From NCBI RefSeq assembly GCF_900187445.1, contig NZ_FYEB01000008.1, positions 62,001 through 126,000 on the forward strand: 64,000 nt of DNA, in the 5' to 3' direction. Under the pieces are notes generated by a model that did not search any database, had not been told where the DNA came from, and was given only the letters and a program-made list of their open reading frames with translations. Source of the DNA: Pseudomonas sp. Irchel s3b2. Lineage in GTDB: Bacteria > Pseudomonadota > Gammaproteobacteria > Pseudomonadales > Pseudomonadaceae. Position 1 is the stretch's first letter. The number at the start of each line of letters is the position of its first letter. Positions 8,060 to 17,838 of this stretch are shown here, piece by piece. Both the position numbers and the translations under genes were made by a program.

Positions 8060-9961
8060 TTACATCTCTACCTGAGTACCCAACTCAATCACCCGGTTCA
8101 GCGGCAAATTGAAGAACCGCAAATTACCATTGGCATTCTTCAACATGAAGGCGAACAACGCCTCGCGCCAGCGGGCCATGCCTTCGAGCTTGGAGGCGAT
8201 GACCGTCTCGCGACTGAGGAAGTAGGTGGTGCGCATCGGACTGAAATCCAGGTCATCCAGATGGCACAGTTTCAAGGCCTCAGGCACGTCCGGCTCATCG
8301 GTGAAGCCGAAGTGCAGGATCACCCGGAAGAAGCCTTCGCCGTAGGAATCGACATCGAAACGTCGTTGTGGCGGGACGCGCGGGATGTCTTCGTACACCA
8401 CCGTCAGCAGCACCACTTGCTCGTGCAGCACCTGGTTATGCAGCAGGTTGTGCAGCAGCGCGTGCGGCACGGCATCCGGGCGAGCGGTAAGGAACACCGC
8501 CGTGCCCTGGACCCGATGCGGCGGTTGCACACGGATGCTGCTGATGAAGATCGGCAGCGGCAACCCGCCTTCGTCCATTCGCTCCACCAGCAGTTGCTTG
8601 CCGCGCTTCCAGGTGGTCATCAACACGAACAACGCGATACCGGCGATCACCGGGAACGCACCGCCCTGAATGATTTTTGGCACGTTGGCGGCGAAGTACA
8701 GACCGTCCACCAACAGGAAACCCAGCAACACCGGAACCGCGAGGATCGGTGACCACTTCCACAACAGCAACATCACCGCCGACACCAGGATAGTGGTCAT
8801 CAGCATCGTGCCAGTCACCGCCACGCCGTAGGCTGAAGCCAACGCGCCGGAGGACTCGAAGCCCAGCACCAACAGAATCACACCCACCATCAACGACCAG
8901 TTCACCGCGCCGATGTAGATCTGGCCTTGCTCGGCACTGGACGTGTGCTGGATGTGCATACGCGGAATGTAGCCAAGCTGAATTGCCTGACGGGTCAGGG
9001 AGAATGCACCGGAGATGACCGCTTGCGAGGCAATCACCGTGGCCATCGTCGACAATCCCACCAACGGGATCAACGCCCAGCTTGGCGCCAGCAGATAGAA
9101 CGGGTTACGGGCGGCTTCCGGATCACCGAGCAGTAACGCACCCTGCCCGAAGTAGTTCAGTACAAGCGCAGGCAGCACAAGGATGAACCAGGCCCGAGCG
9201 ATCGGCTTGCGACCGAAGTGGCCCATGTCGGCGTACAACGCCTCGGCGCCGGTCAATGCCAGCACCACGGCGCCAAGAATCGTGACCCCCATGCCTGGGT
9301 GAACCATGAAGAAACGTACGCCCCACACCGGATTCATCGCCTGCAACACTTCCGGGTGCTGACTGATGCCATAGACGCCTAATGCGCCGAGCACCAGAAA
9401 CCAGGTGACCATGATCGGCCCGAACAGAATGCCGATCCGCGCCGTACCGTGACGTTGAATCAGAAACAGCACCACCAGCACGACCAGCGACAGCGGCACC
9501 ACCCAATGGTCGATGCCCTCGAATGCCAGCCCCAGGCCTTCAATCGCCGAGAGAACGGAAATCGCCGGGGTGATCATGCTGTCGCCATAGAACAGCGCCG
9601 CGCCGATCAGCCCGCAGACCACCAGCAAGGTACGCAACTTCGCATGCCCCGCCGCTGCCCGCCGAGCCAGCGCGGTCAAGGCCATGATGCCGCCCTCGCC
9701 CTGGTTGTCGGCACGCAGCACGAACATCATGTATTTGACCGAGACGACCCAGATCAGCGACCAGAAGATCAATGCCAGAATGCCCAGCACGCCATCATGG
9801 TTGACGGGTACGCCATAGCCACCGGAAAACACTTCTTTGAGGGTGTACAGCGGGCTCGTGCCGATATCGCCATAAACCACCCCGACTGCCGCCACCAGCA
9901 TGCCAATCGGCTTCGCCGCCGAATGCTCGGCATCCGCCACCTGACTACTTGCCTGACCCAT
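8060..9961 (-). CDS. kup: Low-affinity potassium transporter Kup
   Basis: 633 aa, the normal length of the KUP/HAK/KT family, which imports K+ with protons across the inner membrane. The signature GDIGTSPLYTLKEVF sits near residue 31. About 12 hydrophobic segments fill residues ~15-460 (for example ALFYGDSMITPAISVLSAIEG), followed by a cytoplasmic C-terminal domain of ~170 residues. The ATG at 9961 follows AGGAGTGGTGA with ordinary spacing. Monocistronic: the 293 bp upstream separate it from divergent rimO. Confidence 0.95.
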   Translation of the reverse strand: MGQASSQVADAEHSAAKPIGMLVAAVGVVYGDIGTSPLYTLKEVFSGGYGVPVNHDGVLGILALIFWSLIWVVSVKYMMFVLRADNQGEGGIMALTALARRAAAGHAKLRTLLVVCGLIGAALFYGDSMITPAISVLSAIEGLGLAFEGIDHWVVPLSLVVLVVLFLIQRHGTARIGILFGPIMVTWFLVLGALGVYGISQHPEVLQAMNPVWGVRFFMVHPGMGVTILGAVVLALTGAEALYADMGHFGRKPIARAWFILVLPALVLNYFGQGALLLGDPEAARNPFYLLAPSWALIPLVGLSTMATVIASQAVISGAFSLTRQAIQLGYIPRMHIQHTSSAEQGQIYIGAVNWSLMVGVILLVLGFESSGALASAYGVAVTGTMLMTTILVSAVMLLLWKWSPILAVPVLLGFLLVDGLYFAANVPKIIQGGAFPVIAGIALFVLMTTWKRGKQLLVERMDEGGLPLPIFISSIRVQPPHRVQGTAVFLTARPDAVPHALLHNLLHNQVLHEQVVLLTVVYEDIPRVPPQRRFDVDSYGEGFFRVILHFGFTDEPDVPEALKLCHLDDLDFSPMRTTYFLSRETVIASKLEGMARWREALFAFMLKNANGNLRFFNLPLNRVIELGTQVEM

Positions 9962-10130
9962 TCACCACTCCTGTTACCGGACCCGGGCTTCTTGAAAGAA
10001 GCACTATGTTTTGCCGTGCAGCATGCGCTGTTTTACTTATTGTTACAGACGTTTTATTGACTGAAAGAATCGATAAAGCGTAACGGCGCGAAGCATAGCG
10101 CAGCACTCGTCGTATTTCCCCGCATAAAGC

Positions 10131-10159
10131 TGGTCAAGTGCCTCTGCCATCGCTAGAAT
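10131..10159 (+). promoter_or_regulatory. Possible promoter of rimO
   Basis: TGGTCA (10131-10136), 17-bp spacer, TAGAAT (10154-10159), ~95 bp before the rimO ATG. The -35 is only a 4/6 match. The remaining kup-rimO intergenic DNA shows nothing else recognisable. Confidence 0.4.
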
Positions 10160-10254
10160 TGCGCACTTTTTGATCAGAGGCGCCCAAAACATAAGCGCCC
10201 GTCTGTCGCCTTGCCGTTCTCGGCTGGAGGCGTCCCAAAACACCGAGGTTAGAC

Positions 10255-11592
<1,338 letters not shown>

Positions 11593-11605
11593 GCGAAAAA
11601 AATAC

Positions 11606-11645
11606 AAAAAGCCCCGCTCTCTTGACGAGATGCGGGGCTTTTTTA
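11606..11645 (+). terminator. Terminator of rimO
   Basis: AAAAAGCCCCGC ... GCGGGGCTTTTTT hairpin beginning 14 bp after the rimO stop. Confidence 0.9.
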
Positions 11646-11703
11646 CGTCTATCGTTTTGTGAGAGAAAACACTCGCGTCATCCATGCAGAGAGGCCAGCA
11701 GGC

Positions 11704-12177
11704 ATGCGCCAATACTCGGTCATTCACACACCGAAACAGAGCGACTACGAAGAACTCACCCAAGTGTGGGAGGCCTCGGTGCGCGCCACCCATGACTTTC
11801 TGCCCGACAGCTACATCGAACTGCTGAAGAACCTGGTGCTGACCCGCTACCTCGACGCGGTGATGCTGATCTGCACCAAAGACTCGCACCAGCGCATCAC
11901 CGGGTTCGCCGGCGTGGCGGCGGGCAAAATCGAAATGCTCTTCATCGATCCTGCGCACCGTGGCCAGGGCCTGGGCAAAAAATTGTTGCGTTATGCCCTG
12001 GAACACCTGAACGCCGATGAGCTGGACGTCAACGAGCAAAACCCGCAGGCCTTGGGGTTTTATTTCAAGCAGGGCTTTGAGGTGATCGGTCGCTCCGAGC
12101 ATGACGGTATGGGCCAGCCTTATCCGCTGCTGCACATGCGTTTGCGTCAAAACCAGCAACATTCGCGGCATGGCTGA
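11704..12177 (+). CDS. GNAT-family N-acetyltransferase (YjaB-like)
   Basis: 157 aa. The acetyl-CoA binding motif A is clear: EMLFIDPAHRGQGLGKKLLR (R/Q-x-x-G-x-G/A), followed by ELDVNEQNPQALGFYFKQGFEVIGRSE, the typical motif B region of YjaB-type acetyltransferases. Substrate unknown. The frame is open upstream to 11659, but the ATG at 11704 begins the alignable N-terminus MRQYSVIHTP. Ribosome site weak (GCAGGC close to the ATG). Follows rimO after a terminator, so probably separately transcribed. Confidence 0.85.
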   Translation: MRQYSVIHTPKQSDYEELTQVWEASVRATHDFLPDSYIELLKNLVLTRYLDAVMLICTKDSHQRITGFAGVAAGKIEMLFIDPAHRGQGLGKKLLRYALEHLNADELDVNEQNPQALGFYFKQGFEVIGRSEHDGMGQPYPLLHMRLRQNQQHSRHG

Positions 12178-12190
12178 CACCACGCGGAAC

Positions 12191-12280
12191 AAATGTAGGA
12201 GCTGGCTTGCCAGCGAAGGGGCCCGAGAGCCTTGCAGCAATCAATCGGCCGCCTTCGCTGGCAAGCCAGCTCCTACATTT
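12191..12280. repeat. REPIN (REP doublet)
   Basis: Arms AAATGTAGGAGCTGGCTTGC (from 12191) and its reverse complement ending at 12280. Core GTAGGAGCTGGCTTGCCAGC, a second REP subtype distinct from the CGAG-type elsewhere. Confidence 0.85.
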
Positions 12281-12363
12281 AATGCCACACGGCGCAAATG
12301 GATTCGCGATTAACCGGCGCCAGGCAGGTACAATGCCCACCCCTTTTTTGTTACGGCCCTGTC

Positions 12364-13074
12364 ATGACTGACCCGATTCGTCTCTCCAAACGCCTCATCG
12401 AACTCGTCGGCTGTTCCCGTCGGGAGGCTGAGCTGTTCATCGAGGGCGGCTGGGTCACCGTGGACGGCGAAGTCATCGACGAGCCGCAGTTCAAGGTCGA
12501 CACCCAAAAAGTCGAGCTCGACCCAGAGGCCAAGGCCACTGCGCCGGAGCCGGTGACCATCCTGCTCAACGTGCCTGCGGGCATGGACGCGGAAACGGCC
12601 ATGGCGACCATCAGCGCCGAGACCCTGAGCGAAGAACACCGCTACGGCAAACGCCCGCTCAAGGGTCACTTCCTGCGCCTGATCGCCAGCGCCGACCTGC
12701 AGGCCAACGCCAGCGGTCTGCTGGTGTTCACCCAGGACTGGAAGATCCTGCGCAAGCTCACCGCCGACGCCAGCAAAATCGAGCAGGAATATGTAGTCGA
12801 GGTTGAAGGCGACATGGTCGCTCACGGCCTCAACCGCCTGAACCACGGCCTGACATACAAGGGCAAGGAACTGCCGCCGGTCAAAGCCAGCTGGCAGAAC
12901 GAAAACCGCCTGCGCTTTGCGATGAAGAACCCACAACCGGGCGTGATTGCCCTGTTCTGCCAGGCCGTGGGCCTGAAGGTCGTCGCCATCCGCCGCATCC
13001 GCATAGGCGGCGTGTCCATCGGCAAAGTGCCCGTGGGGCAATGGCGCTACCTGTCCGGCAAAGAGAAGTTCTAA
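12364..13074 (+). CDS. RsuA/RluB/RluF-type pseudouridine synthase-like protein, catalytic Asp not conserved
   Basis: 236 aa. An S4 RNA-binding domain (residues ~5-47, RLSKRLIELVGCSRREAELFIEGG) precedes a pseudouridine-synthase-like region. Family members have GRLDxxTxGL, whose Asp attacks the base. Here the aligned stretch reads IASADLQANASGLLVFT (residues ~107-123), so Gln113 stands where the catalytic Asp is expected; an Asp lies two residues earlier. Later family motifs (VGLKVVAIRRIRIGGV) are kept. It may be a non-catalytic RNA-binding paralogue, or use another residue. Start chosen at MTDPIR; the upstream in-frame ATG at 12298 is near a REPIN and not conserved. Confidence 0.75.
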   Translation: MTDPIRLSKRLIELVGCSRREAELFIEGGWVTVDGEVIDEPQFKVDTQKVELDPEAKATAPEPVTILLNVPAGMDAETAMATISAETLSEEHRYGKRPLKGHFLRLIASADLQANASGLLVFTQDWKILRKLTADASKIEQEYVVEVEGDMVAHGLNRLNHGLTYKGKELPPVKASWQNENRLRFAMKNPQPGVIALFCQAVGLKVVAIRRIRIGGVSIGKVPVGQWRYLSGKEKF

Positions 13075-13149
13075 GACTTTTCACGCCGCCATACATTTCG
13101 GCGCCGCTGCTTATGCGGCGCCCACTGCTGAATATCAGGATTGCACACC

Positions 13150-13620
13150 ATGATTCATAACGACGTACTGCGCAGCGTGCGCTACATGCTCGACATCAGT
13201 GACAAGAAAGTCATCGAAATCATCAAGATCGGCGGCATGGACGTGTCCATGGAAGACCTGCTGACCTACCTCGACAAGAAAGAGGAAGACGAGGAAGGCT
13301 TCGTACGCTGCCCGGACGAGGTCATGGCGCATTTCCTCGATGGCCTGGTGATCTTCAAGCGTGGCAAGGACGAAAGCCGTCCGCCGCAGCCGATCGAAGT
13401 GCCGGTGACCAACAACATCATCCTGAAGAAACTGCGTGTGGCCTTCGAACTGAAGGAAGACGACATGCACGCGATCCTCAAGGCGGCCGAGTTCCCGGTG
13501 TCCAAGCCTGAGCTGAGCGCACTGTTCCGCAAGTTCGGCCACACCAACTACCGCACCTGCGGCGACCAGTTGCTGCGCAACTTCCTCAAGGGCCTGACCC
13601 TGCGCGTTCGCCCACAGTAA
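13150..13620 (+). CDS. DUF1456 (YehS-like) protein
   Basis: 156 aa with two copies of the DUF1456 unit: NDVLRSVRYMLDISDKKVIEII (residues ~3-24, continuing to ~60) and NNIILKKLRVAFELKEDDMHAI (from ~85). Each unit ends near a FLDGLVIFKRG/FLKGLTLRVRP motif. The family is widespread in gamma-proteobacteria and its molecular role is not known. A TTG nine bases upstream is an alternative start, but the ATG at 13150 fits the family. Confidence 0.85.
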   Translation: MIHNDVLRSVRYMLDISDKKVIEIIKIGGMDVSMEDLLTYLDKKEEDEEGFVRCPDEVMAHFLDGLVIFKRGKDESRPPQPIEVPVTNNIILKKLRVAFELKEDDMHAILKAAEFPVSKPELSALFRKFGHTNYRTCGDQLLRNFLKGLTLRVRPQ

Positions 13621-13632
13621 ATTGCCCACGAA

Positions 13633-13703
13633 CCTGTAGGAGCACAGCTTGCTGGCGAAGGCGATCTTGAAAACGCCTTCGCCAGCAAGCTGTGCTCCTA
13701 CAA
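13633..13703. repeat. REPIN (REP doublet)
   Basis: CTGTAGGAGCACAGCTTGCT and its reverse complement around a short spacer, with cores GGCGAAGGCG/CGCCTTCGCC facing inward. 13 bp after the YehS-like gene. Confidence 0.85.
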
Positions 13704-13738
13704 GGCTTGGTTCAGTCTCTGAGATTGGCGGTGCGGCT

Positions 13739-13830
13739 ATCGCGGGCAAGCCACGCTCCCACAGGTTCTATGCCGTACACAAAATCTGTGTTCGCTCGAG
13801 AACCCTGTGGGAGCGTGGCTTGCCCGCGAT
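13739..13830. repeat. REPIN (REP doublet)
   Basis: Perfect 27-bp arms at 13739-13765 and 13804-13830 (core CGCGGGCAAGCCACGCTCCC), inverted relative to most REPINs here because the GTGGGAGC end points inward. A second doublet only 35 bp after the preceding one. Confidence 0.85.
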
Positions 13831-13908
13831 GACGGACTAACAGACGCCAGCGATCTCGCGACTGCTCGGGTTATCATGCCCACCCACACCCCGCCTCGAC
13901 CCCAAACC

Positions 13909-14607
13909 ATGACCTACAACGTTTCCCCCATCGGCTTCGTGCGCTCCTGTTTCAAGGAGAAGTTCGCCATTCCGCGCCAGCCCCAGCTGGCCCCGGCCGC
14001 TCGGGGCGTGCTGGAGTTGGTGGCGCCGTTCGATCAGGGTGATGCGGTGCAGGGACTCGAGCAGGTCAGCCATGTCTGGCTGTTGTTCCTGTTCCATCAG
14101 GCCCTGGAAGAAAAGCCACGCCTGAAAGTCCGCCCTCCGCGCCTGGGGGGCAACAAATCCATGGGCGTGTTTGCCACTCGGGCGACGCATCGACCCAATG
14201 GCATCGGTCAATCGGTGGTCAAACTGGACAAGGTCGAAGCCAATCGGTTGTGGCTCTCCGGCATCGACTTGCTGGACGGCACGCCGGTGCTCGACATCAA
14301 ACCCTACGTGCCTTACGCCGACATCATCGACACGGCGTCCAACAGCATCGCCAGCGCCCCACCAACGCTGATTCCCGTGCAGTGGACGGATTCGGCACTG
14401 CAGCAGGCTCACGACCATGCTCAGCGGCTTGATGAGCCCTTGGTCGAGCTGATCGAGCAATGCCTGGCACAAGACCCACGCCCGGCGTACCAGATTCCTG
14501 CACCAGAAAGGGAATATGGCGCGCAGTTCTGGGATGTGGATGTGCGCTGGCATTACCCCACGCCTGACTTGATCCGCGTTGTCGAAGTCATTCCCGCAAA
14601 CGCGTAA
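13909..14607 (+). CDS. trmO: tRNA (t6A37 N6)-methyltransferase TrmO
   Basis: 232 aa TsaA-like beta-barrel protein. TrmO uses SAM to methylate N6-threonylcarbamoyladenosine at position 37 of certain tRNA-Thr. Family features: N-terminal PIGFVRSCFKEKFAIPRQP, HVWLLFLFH, and the signature GVFATRATHRPNGIGQSVVKL, then LDGTPVLDIKPYVPYAD. The C-terminal ~90 residues are the usual extension. Several in-frame ATGs occur upstream, but the conserved N-terminus starts at MTYNVSPIG (13909). Followed by a strong terminator. Confidence 0.9.
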   Translation: MTYNVSPIGFVRSCFKEKFAIPRQPQLAPAARGVLELVAPFDQGDAVQGLEQVSHVWLLFLFHQALEEKPRLKVRPPRLGGNKSMGVFATRATHRPNGIGQSVVKLDKVEANRLWLSGIDLLDGTPVLDIKPYVPYADIIDTASNSIASAPPTLIPVQWTDSALQQAHDHAQRLDEPLVELIEQCLAQDPRPAYQIPAPEREYGAQFWDVDVRWHYPTPDLIRVVEVIPANA

Positions 14608-14618
14608 TCCGTAGAAAC

Positions 14619-14661
14619 GAAAAAGCCCGCGCTGCCTTCTCAGGCAACGCGGGCTTTTTCA
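14619..14661. terminator. Terminator after trmO
   Basis: GAAAAAGCCCGCG ... CGCGGGCTTTTTC hairpin 12 bp after the trmO stop; symmetric A/T flanks allow use from either side. Confidence 0.9.
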
Positions 14662-14678
14662 TGGTGAACGCAAAACCA

Positions 14679-14770
14679 ATGTGGGAGCGAGCCTGCTCGC
14701 GATGGCGGTTTAACACTCAACGATGATGTTGACTGAATGTACGCTTTCGCTGGCAAGCCAGCTCCTACAA
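14679..14770. repeat. Hybrid REPIN with non-matching halves
   Basis: Left half GTGGGAGCGAGCCTGCTCGC is the CGAG subtype. The right half, read on the opposite strand, is GTAGGAGCTGGCTTGCCAGC, the CTGG subtype. The halves have REPIN spacing and orientation but pair imperfectly. Confidence 0.7.
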
Positions 14771-14781
14771 GTGACCTTCGG

Positions 14782-15561
14782 TCACTTTTCGACGAAAGCA
14801 CGCTCGATCAGGTAATCACCCGGCTCGCGCATCCGCGGCGAAACTTTCAGGCCGAAGCTGTTCAACACTTCGCTGGTCTCGTCGAGCATGCTCGGGCTGC
14901 CGCACAGCATGGCGCGGTCGTCCTGCGGGTTGATCGGTGGCAGACCGATGTCGCTGAACAGCTTGCCGCTGCGCATCAGGTCGGTCAGGCGGCCTTCGTT
15001 CTCGAATGGCTCGCGGGTCACGGTCGGGTAGTAGATCAACTTGTCACGCAGCGCCTCGCCGAAGAACTCGTTCTGCGGCAAGTGCTCGGTGATGAACTCG
15101 CGGTAAGCGACTTCATTGACGTAACGCACGCCGTGGCACAGGATCACTTTTTCAAAACGCTCGTAGGTTTCCGGGTCCTGGATGACGCTCATGAATGGCG
15201 CCAGACCGGTACCGGTGCTGAGCAGGTACAAATGTTTGCCAGGCTTCAAGTCATCCAGCACCAGCGTGCCGGTAGGCTTTTTGCTGATGATGATCTCGTC
15301 GCCTTCCTTCAGATGCTGCAACTGGGAAGTCAGCGGGCCATCAGGCACCTTGATGCTGAAGAACTCGAGATGCTCTTCCCAGTTCGGGCTGGCAATCGAG
15401 TAAGCGCGCATAAGCGGGCGGCCGTTGGGCTGTTGCAGGCCGATCATCACGAACTGACCGTTCTCGAAGCGCAGGCCCGGATCGCGGGTGCACTTGAAGC
15501 TGAACAGAGTGTCGTTCCAGTGGTGAACACTGAGGACACGCTCGTGGTTCATGTTGCTCAT
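14782..15561 (-). CDS. fpr: Ferredoxin/flavodoxin-NADP+ reductase
   Basis: 259 aa flavoenzyme, close to the 258 aa of P. aeruginosa Fpr. It moves electrons between NADPH and ferredoxin or flavodoxin and takes part in the oxidative and iron stress response. FAD-binding RAYSIAS and the NADP-binding STGTGLAPFMSV and CGSPSML are visible; the C-terminus AFVEK is of the subclass found in Pseudomonas and Azotobacter. Start MSNMNHERVL at 15561 follows AGGAG. The gene is divergent from finR, as in other pseudomonads, where FinR activates fpr under superoxide stress. Confidence 0.95.
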   Translation of the reverse strand: MSNMNHERVLSVHHWNDTLFSFKCTRDPGLRFENGQFVMIGLQQPNGRPLMRAYSIASPNWEEHLEFFSIKVPDGPLTSQLQHLKEGDEIIISKKPTGTLVLDDLKPGKHLYLLSTGTGLAPFMSVIQDPETYERFEKVILCHGVRYVNEVAYREFITEHLPQNEFFGEALRDKLIYYPTVTREPFENEGRLTDLMRSGKLFSDIGLPPINPQDDRAMLCGSPSMLDETSEVLNSFGLKVSPRMREPGDYLIERAFVEK

Positions 15562-15657
15562 GTACGTGGGACTCCTGGAGATTTGCCTGCGCCGATGATG
15601 TGCGCAATTGCAGCGCATTCTAATGGCAGCGACAATATCTGTTAACTGGATTATTAA

Positions 15658-15670
15658 GATAAGGGTTATC
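15658..15670. promoter_or_regulatory. Candidate FinR operator between fpr and finR
   Basis: GATAAGGGTTATC is a perfect 5-3-5 palindrome in the 121-bp divergent intergenic region, 97 bp upstream of fpr and 12 bp before the finR ATG. It does not fit the strict T-N11-A rule. Assignment to FinR is inference from position. Confidence 0.4.
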
Positions 15671-15682
15671 GGTTATATCGAT

Positions 15683-16609
15683 ATGCGATTTACTCTCCGT
15701 CAACTTCAAGTATTCGTCGCCGTCGCCCAGCAGGAAAGCGTATCCCGTGCTGCATTGACGCTCAACCTCTCACAATCGGCGGCGAGCACCTCAATCACCG
15801 AGCTAGAGCGTCAGTGCAGCTGCCAACTGTTCGATCGCGCCGGCAAACGGCTGAGCCTCAACGCCCTCGGCAAACAGCTGTTGCCCCAGGCGGTGGCCCT
15901 GCTCGACCAGGCCAAGGAGATTGAAGACTTGCTCAACGGCAAGTCTGGTTTCGGCTCCCTGGCGGTCGGCGCGACCCTGACCATCGGCAATTATCTCGCC
16001 ACTCTGCTGATCGGCAGCTTCATGCAGCGCCATCCTGAAAGCCAGGTGAAGCTGCATGTGCAGAACACCGCCAACATCGTGCAACAGGTCGCGCACTATG
16101 AAATTGATCTGGGTCTGATCGAAGGCGATTGCAGCCACCCGGATATCGAAGTGCAGAGTTGGGTCGAAGATGAGTTGGTGGTGTTCTGTGCGCCCCAGCA
16201 TCCGCTGGCTAAACGCGGCATCGCGACCATGGAGGAGCTGAGTCATGAGGCGTGGATCTTGCGTGAGCAGGGCTCGGGCACACGGCTGACGTTCGACCAG
16301 GCCATGCGACACCATCGCAGCGCGCTGAACATTCGCCTGGAGCTGGAACACACCGAAGCGATCAAACGCGCGGTGGAATCAGGTTTGGGGATTGGTTGCA
16401 TTTCGCGCCTGGCGCTGCGCGATGCGTTTCGCCGCGGCAGCCTGGTGCCGGTGGAAACGCCGGAACTGGACCTGGCGCGGCAGTTCTATTTCATCTGGCA
16501 TAAACAGAAATATCAGACGTCGGCGATGCGCGAATTCCTCGAACTGTGCCGCGCGTTCACCGCCGGGGTTCAGCGCAGCGACGAGATCGTGCTGCCCACC
16601 ATCGCTTAA
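15683..16609 (+). CDS. finR: LysR-type regulator FinR (activator of fpr)
   Basis: 308 aa. N-terminal winged HTH: MRFTLRQLQVFVAVAQQESV then ALTLNLSQSAASTSITELE (residues ~1-60), with the substrate-binding domain at ~90-295. In P. putida and P. aeruginosa the LysR gene divergent from fpr is finR, needed for superoxide-induced fpr expression. The start at 15683 gives the conserved N-terminus; earlier in-frame starts run into the intergenic region. The stop overlaps the end of convergent dgkA by 4 bp. Confidence 0.88.
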   Translation: MRFTLRQLQVFVAVAQQESVSRAALTLNLSQSAASTSITELERQCSCQLFDRAGKRLSLNALGKQLLPQAVALLDQAKEIEDLLNGKSGFGSLAVGATLTIGNYLATLLIGSFMQRHPESQVKLHVQNTANIVQQVAHYEIDLGLIEGDCSHPDIEVQSWVEDELVVFCAPQHPLAKRGIATMEELSHEAWILREQGSGTRLTFDQAMRHHRSALNIRLELEHTEAIKRAVESGLGIGCISRLALRDAFRRGSLVPVETPELDLARQFYFIWHKQKYQTSAMREFLELCRAFTAGVQRSDEIVLPTIA

Positions 16610-16968
16610 AGCAGGATCACCGCCCACACCAGTGCGATCATGCTCAGCGCCACCAATTGAGCGGCGCTGCCCATGTCCTTGGCGTTCTTGGACAGTGGAT
16701 GCAACTCGAGGGAAATGCGGTCGATGGCCGCTTCCACCGCCGAATTGAGCAACTCGACGATCAAGGCCAACAGGCAGACCGCAATCAGCAGCGCCTGCTC
16801 GACGCGGCTGACGTTCAGGAAGAACGACAGCGGAATCAGGACAACGTTGAGCAACACCAGTTGCCGGAAGGCCGCTTCACCAGTGAAAGCCGCGCGCAAG
16901 CCATCCAGGGAGTAGCCGGAGGCGTTGAGGATACGTTTGAGGCCGGTCTGGCCTTTGAAAGGTGACAT
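16606..16968 (-). CDS. dgkA: Diacylglycerol kinase
   Basis: 120 aa, three hydrophobic segments, prokaryotic DgkA. It phosphorylates diacylglycerol to phosphatidic acid, recycling the lipid left by osmoregulated glucan or lipid A modification. The signature LLNSAVEAAIDRISLE (family E-x-x-N-S-A-V/I-E-x-x-x-D) and EAAFRQ near residue 31 are present. Downstream of erdR on the same strand (75 bp gap), the order found in P. aeruginosa (PA3604-PA3603). Confidence 0.93.
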   Translation of the reverse strand: MSPFKGQTGLKRILNASGYSLDGLRAAFTGEAAFRQLVLLNVVLIPLSFFLNVSRVEQALLIAVCLLALIVELLNSAVEAAIDRISLELHPLSKNAKDMGSAAQLVALSMIALVWAVILL

Positions 16969-17043
16969 AAAGTAGGCAACTGACCAAAAAGGAGTGGGAA
17001 AGCTAGATTAAGCAAAGTCAAAAAAGCGTGAACACGTAGCTCC

Positions 17044-17694
17044 TTAGTTGCTCGAAATTGACTCAAGTTGTTGCAAGAGCAGCGCTGCCTGAGTCCGGGT
17101 CCGCACATTCAGCTTACGGAAAATGGCCGTGACGTGGGCCTTGATCGTCGCTTCGGAAACACCCAACTCGTAAGCAATCTGCTTGTTCAGCAAACCTTCA
17201 CAAACCATGGTCAACACCCGGAACTGCTGGGGTGTCAGGCTGGCAAGGCCTTCGCTGGCAGCCTTGGCTTCGGCGGAAACGCTGACCGCTTCGAAGGCCT
17301 GGGGCGGCCAGAAAACGTCGCCATCGAGTACCGCGCGTACGGCTTTCTGAATAACGCTCAAATCACTGGACTTGGGGATGAAACCGCTGGCGCCGAATTC
17401 ACGGGACTTCACCATGATCGACGCTTCTTCCTGAGCCGACACCATCACCACTGGAATTTGCGGGTACTGCCCACGCAACAGCACCAACCCGGAAAAACCG
17501 TAAGCCCCCGGCATGTTCAGGTCCAGCAATACCAGATCCCAGTCGGCTTTTTCGTCCAAACGGGTTTCCAGCTCGGCAATGCTCGCCACTTCCACCAGAC
17601 GGACATCCGGGCCCAGGCCCAGGGTCAATGCTTGATGCAGGGCGCTACGAAAAAGAGGGTGGTCATCGGCAATCAGGATTTCGTATGTGGCCAT
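17044..17694 (-). CDS. erdR: NarL/LuxR-type response regulator ErdR
   Basis: 216 aa. The receiver domain has IADDHPLFR (acidic pocket D10/D11), phosphoacceptor D58 in LVLLDLNMPG, and Lys in FIPKSS. The C-terminal LuxR HTH reads LTPQQFRVLTMVCEGLLNKQ and continues IAYELGVSEATIKAHVTAIFRKLNV. Position next to dgkA matches ErdR of P. aeruginosa, which controls ethanol and acetate use (acsA and related genes). The partner kinase is not in the window. Confidence 0.88.
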   Translation of the reverse strand: MATYEILIADDHPLFRSALHQALTLGLGPDVRLVEVASIAELETRLDEKADWDLVLLDLNMPGAYGFSGLVLLRGQYPQIPVVMVSAQEEASIMVKSREFGASGFIPKSSDLSVIQKAVRAVLDGDVFWPPQAFEAVSVSAEAKAASEGLASLTPQQFRVLTMVCEGLLNKQIAYELGVSEATIKAHVTAIFRKLNVRTRTQAALLLQQLESISSN

Positions 17695-17838
17695 TCTTCA
17701 AATGATCCTGTTTTTTTCATGGGATGCCCGATGCATTCAGGCCTCGCCAAATCGGCGCCAAGCATGCCCAGCGAAGCCAGGGTGGTCAAGTTGCATGGCC
17801 CTGCCAGCCAGCCCTGTTCTTTGCAGTATGGACGACGC

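Noticed and set aside
13633..13830. Closely spaced repeats suggesting a CRISPR array
   Set aside because: They are inverted REP doublets, not regularly spaced direct repeats; no cas genes present.
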